This document shows positions 56,466-64,000 of a stretch of 64,000 nt of DNA, one piece after another (within the stretch, counting starts at the first letter, position 1; each line of letters begins with the position of its first letter). A model generated the notes under the pieces. It was not told the origin of the DNA. It saw nothing but the letters and a program-made list of their open reading frames with translations, and did no database searches. The DNA is from Vanessa cardui (Eukaryota > Arthropoda > Insecta > Lepidoptera > Nymphalidae): assembly GCF_905220365.1 (NCBI RefSeq), contig NC_061152.1, forward strand, positions 2,717,001 to 2,781,000. The letters run 5' to 3'. The position numbers and the translations under genes are program-made.

Positions 56466-59400
56466 ATGGGCGCTAAAACTGCGGTTAAGTTACGGAACAG
56501 AGGTGCCGCGTATAAATGTGATTTATGCGGACGTAAGCTTATGACACCCGACGCGCTCGTAGGGCATCAGCGTACCGCGCACAATATTATAACAAGAAGA
56601 ACTAAGCCTAAACAGATAATTAAACCCATTAAATCTGCTAAAGTTCAAGTTAAAGAGAAACCAGTGAAGAAAACACTGACACCACCGAAAAATACGCCGA
56701 AAATCAGTGATAAAAAACCCAAGGAAGTGGTCAAAAGTGAATCGCCTGTAGATGAAGTAAATCCTGAAAATAAGCCCGAAAAGAAGAAGAAAACCGTCGA
56801 GTTCGAGTGTCCCAAATGTTTTAGAGTGTTTTTGACGTATTTCCCAGCACTTAAACACATTCAGAAGTACCACTGTGTTAACAGACAGGGGACGAAAGTG
56901 TATGTACAGTTTTCTTTAATTACCATAGATATTATCATAGACTAAGATCTACATTAATTAATTTAAATAAAAGAATAATTATAAGACAAATCACTTATTC
57001 ATTATCTAATATGTGATCACTTACTAAAAGAATTTTTTTTTTTAATTTTCAATTACATAATTATAATTAAAAACTGAATTACTCAATATGTTAAATCTAC
57101 CAAATATGATATATTCATGGCTAAGCTACCTAAACTAACTTGAAACTCAGAGTAATGATGATAATTCTTGTCATATATATTTTACAGGCCACCAAACTCG
57201 CCCAGTCTGATCCAACCAGTACGTATCGAGCTCTGTCTAAAATGCAAAAGGAAAGTAAAGTCAATACAAACTCACATTTGTGACAATACAGTTAAAGAGA
57301 AAAGTGAGGGTCAAGTGTTTGTGTGCATGGCCTGTGAGGAATGGTTTCCAAATTTAAAGAGTTTCGACACACATGTACTGTGTCTACACGGTAACGAAGT
57401 GGAGAGTATGTTTTTCCCGACAAATGTGGGTAAGTTAAACATCTATCAGCTTATTACATAAACTTGTAATAATTTATTTGTAACTAGAATTGGGATAAAA
57501 TGTATGAATAATGTATGTAAGGATAACAATAGACTTAGTAAAATGATATGTGTGTATACTGTGTTCCAACGACAAGAGGAGAAAAGCCAAATAAACAAAA
57601 TTTAATAGCAATTTGTCGCTCAATAGTTGATCTTGATTAACCTATGATATTCAAAGTGGTTTTGGGAAAAAATTACATTTTCAATGTTGACAAAGCTGGG
57701 AATTTATTTTAATTTATTCTATGGAAATTTTGGAAGTGAAATTGGAGTGGATGTAAGTGTAATAGAATTTTATTATAAATAAAGATACAGCCTTTCATTG
57801 CCATTCCAATGCGGGTTGGGGGAATGCACAAGTGGCTGAATTTCGATGAAATTAGACAGGTTTCCATTACCACTGAGCAAGAGGTGAATTATAAACAGCA
57901 CATATATATAGTGATGCTTGCCTGGGCTTGAACCGGCAATCATCAGTTAAGATGCATGCATTCTAATCACTGGGCCATCTTAATTAATGCAATTATATGT
58001 GTGTCACTTAATTCTTTTTGGAGTACAGTGGAAGCTAGAAGCTCTTTATCAAATTATCTGGGACCGGGACAGTGTATATTATGAGTTTAAAAATGGTTAT
58101 TTACTGACGAAACTTGAAAATAAAACTTAATTTATTCAAAAATCCATAAATAAAAATGCATATTTTCAAATTTTTGTCACCTGACGCAAAACGCTCCTGA
58201 TTGGCCGGGCTTATGATGAAGTCACTTTCTTGTAAACTTTGCTGTTCTACTATATGTACCACACATTAAAATACAAGAAAGTGACGTCACCGACCCCATT
58301 GCAGCGCTATTTTGTCCAAGTAGCGTTTTTGCGCGCTATTTATATATGGAATATTTAATATGATATTTTTCGGCAAATATGTACTGGAAATAAAAAAACA
58401 CAACTTTTACTGGGTTCCTTAATTTCTACTAAATAATGTAAAATGGATTTTAAAAACCAGTCAAATAGCCTATAGCGGGACATGTACAGGATATTTCTTT
58501 ATATACTTTAATTCGTATATTTTTATTATTTCAGAATTCACAAAATGGAAAACGGAAATGGAAGAACAAACGAACGCCAGTTACGCTATCCTCGACAAAT
58601 ATGACTCAAAAAAGTACTACCATTGCAACTCCGTTGATGAAAATAGTGACAAATCAACTAACACATATTTCTGTCCATCAACAATTGTCATACAAGAGTT
58701 TTCGAAAGGTATACAGGTTCATTTCTATAAGCAACATTTCAAACATACAGTGTTAGACTACACACTATCCGATAAATATAAGAAGTATTCCATAACATCA
58801 TTCTTAAAACGTTCCGAGGAATATAATAACTTACCAAATCTGGAATTTGATGACAATGATATGTATCTACAGTTCAAAACGTTAATGGAAGGTATTGTAG
58901 TCGATGCGGCTAAAATAAATATATCAACGTTGAAGATACTAGTTGGTAAAGCGTTAGATATGACATCAATTTTGACCAACTACGATGAAGAAATAGATGA
59001 TACAAATGTAGATATACGGAATACGAGTCAGAATATGAATGACTCCCAAATCACTAAAGCGCTAGAAGATAGTAATCTTAATACAGGCAAACGGAAAAAT
59101 AGTAATAAAACAGAAAGTATTACAGATATTAAGAAGACAAAGATTGATTCGATCAAAGAAGAAAGGGACATTGATACATCGTCACCAAAAATCTTAAATT
59201 CATTCTCATTAGCGAACAACGTAGATGCAATCAATGAATTAATCAAAGATGATGATATAACAAACAAATCTGTTATAGATAAAATCAAATCTAACGACAC
59301 AGACATTAAACCGATGAAACGGTTGAAAGATATAGATCAATCACCGTCTTCCTTCAACGATTCATACAAAGACTTTGTCGTTAAAAACTTCCCCGTTAAA

Positions 59401-59622
59401 GAGGAAGTAAAGACAAGGAATAGAGTTGGGAGACCGGTGGTTAAAACTAAAATAGGTCAATTCAAACCGAGCTTGTCACCAAAGTCACCCATTAAATTAG
59501 AAGCGAGGAAAATTGATACGGACAAGTTAAATAGACTTAGTATCGATAAACCTAAAGTTGATTTTGAATATGAAGTCAAAGAACAGGAGGAAGGGTGTAA
59601 CATATTAATATTAAAGATATAA
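56466..59622 (+). CDS. Gene C: zinc-finger protein with FLYWCH-like domain, 3 exons, about 587 aa
   Basis: Exons 56466-56899, 57188-57429, 58535-59622; donors GTATGT and GTAAGT, phases 2 and 1 continuous. Residues 18-39 are a C2H2 finger (CDLCGRKLMTPDALVGHQ), 40-110 a Lys/Pro-rich linker, 115-136 a second finger (CPKCFRVF), 161-176 a short CCHC (CLKCKRKVKSIQTHIC), 191-212 a third C2H2 (CMACEEWFP). Exon 3 opens with EFTKWKTEMEE, then C256, C272, H293 and H296 in a HFYKQHFKH setting, the layout of the FLYWCH/WRKY-GCM1-type zinc domain found in MULE-related proteins. The rest (about 310-580) is Asp/Ser/Lys-rich and probably disordered. Likely a nuclear DNA-binding protein; target unknown. Confidence 0.83.
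57800..57985 (-). repeat. SINE-1, decayed copy
   Basis: Intron 2 of gene C; text ccattccaatgcgggttggg and ggttcaagcccagg-like box B inverted. Confidence 0.55.
58070..58475. mobile_element. MITE family M2, left terminus lost
   Basis: Right end ccagtcaaatagcctat and full interior are present; ends 60 bp before gene C exon 3. Confidence 0.6.
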
Positions 59623-60397
59623 TTATATGTTTCTGTATATATTGGTATACTGGATCGACGATATTAAGATCGATATAATTTATATTTATATCGATATTAA
59701 GTTTGAATTGTGTAAAATATATAAAACCTATTTGTTCGTTCCGAATGCTACATAAAAACTCTTTGGTATGATTTTTAGTAATTCGTCAAAAGAGTTTTTA
59801 TATATAAAACTGAGATGTTAGCTTAGCAATTAGTTATTGTGACGTATTCCATCTCATACATACATTATTTATCATCACTAAACAATTAAAAATGTTTGAT
59901 TATAACATTATGTATTACAGTCTCTCGGATATAAGAAGGTACTATTCTTTAGCTATTGTGTTTACAATTATTTTACAGTTAAACTAGATTCGAAGAACTT
60001 AACATCTTAGTTCCCAAGATTATAGGGCCTGGAATGGTTGATATTGCTTACAGCGTCAATGTTTATGGAGCTAAACACTAATAAATGGTAACACTAGGCC
60101 CCTTAGTCAGACCGGGGACTGAACAACGATAAACTCTGTCAAGGCCCCCCACTAGTGTGAGTCAGTGAAACCTTTGCATGGATAATCTATACTAATAATA
60201 TAAATGCCAAAATAACTCTCTGCCTCTTGTTCTTTCACGACCAAACCGCTGAATTAAATTCAATGAAACTTGGTATAAAGCAAGTTTGAACACAAAGAAA
60301 TGACGTATGCTATTTATTTATGGCTAAAACGTGATGAGCAACACCATAAAACATGAGCAACGCCTTGGGCTACAGTTAGTATTTCATATGTTTGGTC

Positions 60398-60672
60398 CAG
60401 TGGTTAGAACGCGTGTCTTAACCGATGATTTCGGGTTCAAACCCAGGCAAGCACCGCTGATTCATGTGCTTAATTTGTCTTTATAATTCATCTCATACTC
60501 AGCGGTGAAGGAAAACATCGTGAGGAATCTGCATGTGACAAATTTCATAGAAATTCTGCCACATGTGTATTCCACCAACCTGCATTGGAACAGCGTGGTG
60601 GAATACGTTCCAAACCTTCTCCTCAAAGGGAGAGGAGGCCTTTAGCCCAGCAGTGGGAATTTACAGGCTGTT
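60398..60672 (+). repeat. SINE-1 copy
   Basis: Box B GGGTTCAAACCC and full body to ttacaggctgtt; the first bases of the head are lost. Confidence 0.7.
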
Positions 60673-61295
60673 ACTGATGTTTATCTAATATCCGGTGTGA
60701 CTAAACTCTGAGCTTTCGGCGACCCCAGTTGAGAGATATTCATATATATGTATATATCTTTAAACATATAAAATCAGCAAGTATGTGGTTATATATTTTA
60801 CATAGTACGATTTTTATTAGTGACTTTGCAAACTATCAAAATTTGTTACTCTGACGGTGTGTTAATTAATTATTAATAATTGTAAATTTGAAAATCGAAC
60901 GGCTGTTTTTAGTCACATTGTTGTTAAATGTATATTAAAAAAAAAAAGAAATCATAAGAAAAATTTAAATATATCTGTAACTACTTTTTTTTATATTTTA
61001 TCTGCATCAACAATTATCAAAATTAGAAGAAACATCAAATTACAGCGTTTTAATGTTTTAAGATTAATATAGTTTTTTTTTTTTGTTATCAGGTAATAAT
61101 AGGTTTTTTTTATAAATAAAATAGAATGTATGATATTTTGTAATTACTTTTTAAGTTATGGAAGGCTATTCAAGTATTTAGTATTATTTTTGGTTCTGAT
61201 TTAACATCAAAAGCTATTTCAACGACAAAAGGAGTTATACAAACGATAAATCAACATATACCATTTGCTGATAGGTCTGTTAATATATTGCTATA

Positions 61296-61580
61296 TCTAT
61301 ATGTAGTATACATGTAATAAAATTGAAGTGTCTGTTTGTAATATTAAAATAGCTGTTTTTAACTCAATGCATATGTATATATACACGGTACATACCTAAA
61401 TAACATTTTTTACTATTTTTGTCTGTCTATCTGTTTGTTCCGGCTAATCTCTGAAACCGCTGGACTGATTTTGACGGTACTTTCACTGGCAGATAACTGA
61501 TATAATAAGGAGTAACTTAGGCTACAACAATATTTTTTTTTGTTAAATTCAAACGCGTACAATGTCGCGGGCACAGCTAG
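61296..61580 (+). mobile_element. Helitron-like H1 copy
   Basis: A|TCTATATGTAGTATACATGT start, gcgggcacagCTAG|T end. Confidence 0.6.
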
Positions 61581-61600
61581 TATATAATACAACACTATTA

Positions 61601-61655
<55 letters not shown>

Positions 61656-61966
61656 TGTATTTAAATATTTAGTTCCTTAATGTACAACTAACACCACAGA
61701 CTATATATAAACCAATGATCTCACGTCAAATCTAGGTTGAATTTATCTATTTGTATAAACTCCAGCCGTTGAAATAGATTTGATTCGATCACCGTTTAAT
61801 TTTATTTTATTAAATTTACAGTTTAAAATATATATTTAATAATACGTTTATAATAATCCTCAAATGGTAGGTTAAAGTCCAGTTACAATAAAAAAACTGT
61901 ATCTTTTGAAATTGGAATTGTTTAAATTTTTTTTTATTCAAGCGCTTATGTATCATTCTATAAAGC

Positions 61967-62016
61967 ATAAGTAAAACAGTTTGTATATATTTATATATAC
62001 AAACTGTTTTACTTAT
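61967..62016. repeat. Perfect inverted repeat (23-bp arms, 4-nt loop)
   Basis: Arms 61967-61989 and 61994-62016, loop TTTA. Confidence 0.9.
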
Positions 62017-62744
62017 ATTTTATAGTACTGATAATTGATAAAGAGGAGTTATCTTTGTTGGTATTATAAATTTCAAACAGGGCAGTTTCACTTGACAAAC
62101 AGCTTGGGGAGATTTGAACGGTCCCAATAAATTTTCAAACAAATTAAAATCACTAAAGAAATTTTTCAAAGATTCGTGTAATGACTTTTGAATATTTGTT
62201 TAAAGTAAGATTAATTAAATAATGCTTTCTCTTTTTTCTAATGACGTATCAACGATGAGAGAAAGAGAGGTCAGTATTTAACTAAACACTGTTATAGGTA
62301 CGGCCCTTATTTCGTTATTAATCAAAAACAGGGTGTCAAATAAAATTAGAAATCGTGTAAGAAACTCGATCTATACAATACAGAGAATTTTTGTTCTTAT
62401 TTTAAAAAATAATGTCTCGAAAATTATTGTTTAATTCTGTTTTTATTTTTTATTGAATGTTTAAATTTTATAGTAAAAACATCGTATTCTAGATTCGTAA
62501 CAACAATTGTTATATTCGTGCACTTTTAATCGTTTAAATTTAATTAAGAAAATGTTTTCACAACTGGCAACATTTAATCAAATTTTAAAGTTTGTGTAAG
62601 GAGGTTTTACTGGTTGAAGATATTTATTGAAGTTATTTTGTATCAATTATGAGTGTATTTTTAAGTTGATATCAGAATATAGTTCATTTTTTAATAAGAT
62701 TTGTGCATATATATGTCTTTCGAGGTCGATATTGTTTATATGTG

Positions 62745-62925
62745 TAACCAGTGTAACTACAGGCACAAGGGACATAACATCTTAGTTCCCAAGGTTAGTG
62801 GCGCATTGACGATGTAAGAAATAGTTAATATTTCTTACAGCGTCATTGTCTATGGGTGATGGTGACCACTTACCATCAGGTGGCCCATATGCTCGTCCGC
62901 CAACCTATACCATAAAAAAAGGTCT
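62745..62925 (-). repeat. R3, partial copy
   Basis: gtgtaactacaggcacaagg to ccatatgctcgtccgcc followed by an A tail. Confidence 0.55.
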
Positions 62926-63810
62926 TCCCATTGGTGAAAAGGTGTGTTTGTGAAATATATAGTAAGACCTACATATAGTACAGGCCTGAGAACTGAAAAG
63001 AATCGTATTTTTTTGTGTTCCAAGTCTAACATATTAGAAATATTGCAAGTAACTGCAGGCTTGTTTAATAATGTTATATGTTTGAGTGACAAATTAACAA
63101 CTTACGACCTTTCGCTATAAAACAAAAGTTTTTAAGACTTTTTTGTTCTAAGCCAAGTCAATGATAAAATTCAGATACTATTTTGTCTCCTATATGACTG
63201 TATTTATCAATTGAGTATTTATTGTGTTAGTGCTATGTTATTTGTCGTAAGATTCTCGACAATATTCATCGTCATATTATCGATAAATAATGTTAGTAAA
63301 ACATATAGTACCATACATACATATAGTAGTAATGTGTGTATTTTTTTTTTTGTGTACGCAATATACTAAACTTATTTTGAAAAGCAGTAAATATTGCCAG
63401 TAACAAAAACATACAATGGAAACAAATATTTTTAAAATGATTATTAAAGTCTATAACAGAAGGCAAATGGTATTTCTGTAACTTCAAATATATTTACAAC
63501 CAAAAAAAAATACATAACAAAATAAATATTCATACAGGAAAAAAAGTAAAATATTTGGATTTCGACATATTATTATTATTATGTTAGTACTTATAAAGTA
63601 ATGGCTACAGATTATATAAATATATTTGTTTTATTTCGTACAAATCGCATCGAAATGGACTCAGAATCTTCAATACCAAATTATGTTCTGGTATATGTAA
63701 AAATGTATTATTGACTGTTAGTGTAATTTTGTATTATAATATAATTATGTAATAAAGATTCGCTTTGTATATATTTTTATTTTATTTTAATCCAATATTA
63801 ATAAAGGCCG

Positions 63811-64000
63811 AGCCGAGGTGGCCCAGTGGTTTGAACGCGTGCATCTTAACCGATTATTGCGGGTTCACACCAAAGCACCACCTAATTACATAGAAATTCT
63901 GTCACACGTGTATTCTACCAACCGCAGTGAAACAGCGTGGTGGAATATTTGTCAAACCTCCTCAAAGGGAGAGGAGGCCTTAGCCCAGCTGTGGGGAATT
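63811..64000 (+). repeat. SINE-1 copy leaving the window
   Basis: Head gccgaggtggcccagtggtt, body to gcccagctgtggggaatt at the last base. Confidence 0.65.

Larger units (their letters stand above)
59623..64000. other. Gene-free right flank
   Basis: Holds a SINE-1 (60398-60672), a Helitron-like H1 (61296-61580), an (AT)n tract (61604-61652), a hairpin (61967-62016), an R3 copy (62745-62925) and a SINE-1 running off the end (63811-64000). I see no further gene. Confidence 0.55.

Noticed and set aside
58758..59306. Minus-strand ORFs of 73 and 92 aa.
   Set aside because: Antisense shadows of gene C exon 3, rich in Ser/Leu as expected from its Asp/Lys/Asn codons.
61604..61652. (AT)n tract as a regulatory element or origin.
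   Set aside because: Simple microsatellite; nothing else supports a function.
1..64000. CRISPR arrays, bacterial operons or ribosome binding sites.
   Set aside because: The window is spliced eukaryotic DNA; the regular repeats are dispersed SINEs and MITEs, not arrays with spacers.

Overview
The window is nuclear DNA of a lepidopteran, most likely a butterfly. It is AT-rich, its genes are split by short, well-formed GT-AG introns, and it is full of small dispersed elements of kinds common in Lepidoptera: two tRNA-derived SINE families, Helitron-like elements ending CTAG|T, Tc1/mariner-type MITEs and other TIR elements. The species assignment is inference. Exon models were built by reading frame, phase and splice consensus, and every junction was checked for phase continuity.

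Region 126-39458 holds two large ZAD-C2H2 zinc-finger genes arranged head to head. Gene A (minus strand, ATG at 26404, stop at 126) has 18 exons and encodes about 707 residues: an N-terminal ZAD, an acidic/basic linker and 11 C2H2 fingers. Gene B (plus strand, ATG at 27127, stop at 39458) has 13 exons and encodes about 660 residues with the same plan and also 11 fingers. They share a 722-bp divergent promoter interval (26405-27126). Most finger-region intron positions and phases are the same in A and B, so they look like an inverted duplicate pair. Gene A has three finger-region introns that B lacks. One of these is almost entirely two MITEs, and another has a MITE against its donor.

Region 39486-46864 has no gene that I can support; it holds SINEs, a TTAA-flanked piggyBac-like MITE, an 8-bp-TSD MITE, two copies of a palindromic MITE, a Helitron-like element and a perfect 75-bp hairpin. 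At 46865-47743 (minus) is a sorting nexin 16 homologue (PX domain plus coiled coil). Between 47744 and 53745 the notable object is a 2.6-kb hAT-like element that carries a decayed LINE reverse transcriptase fragment and splits a SINE. At 53746-54654 (plus) is an intronless WD40 gene, the WDR83/MORG1 homologue. At 56466-59622 (plus) is a third zinc-finger gene of three exons, with four CCHH/CCHC fingers and a FLYWCH-like zinc domain. From 59623 to the end I see only repeats and hairpins.

The last introns of gene A contain a nested set of elements: a 2.0-kb element with 8-bp target-site duplications that contains a 1.7-kb TTAA-flanked piggyBac-like element, and, in the next large intron, a 5.5-kb Tc1/mariner element with 78-bp inverted repeats and an intact transposase, itself holding a 577-bp hAT-like MITE. 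The two ZAD genes are probably nuclear transcriptional regulators. SNX16 acts in endosomal sorting, and WDR83 in ERK-scaffold and splicing complexes. There is no sign that these genes form one pathway.
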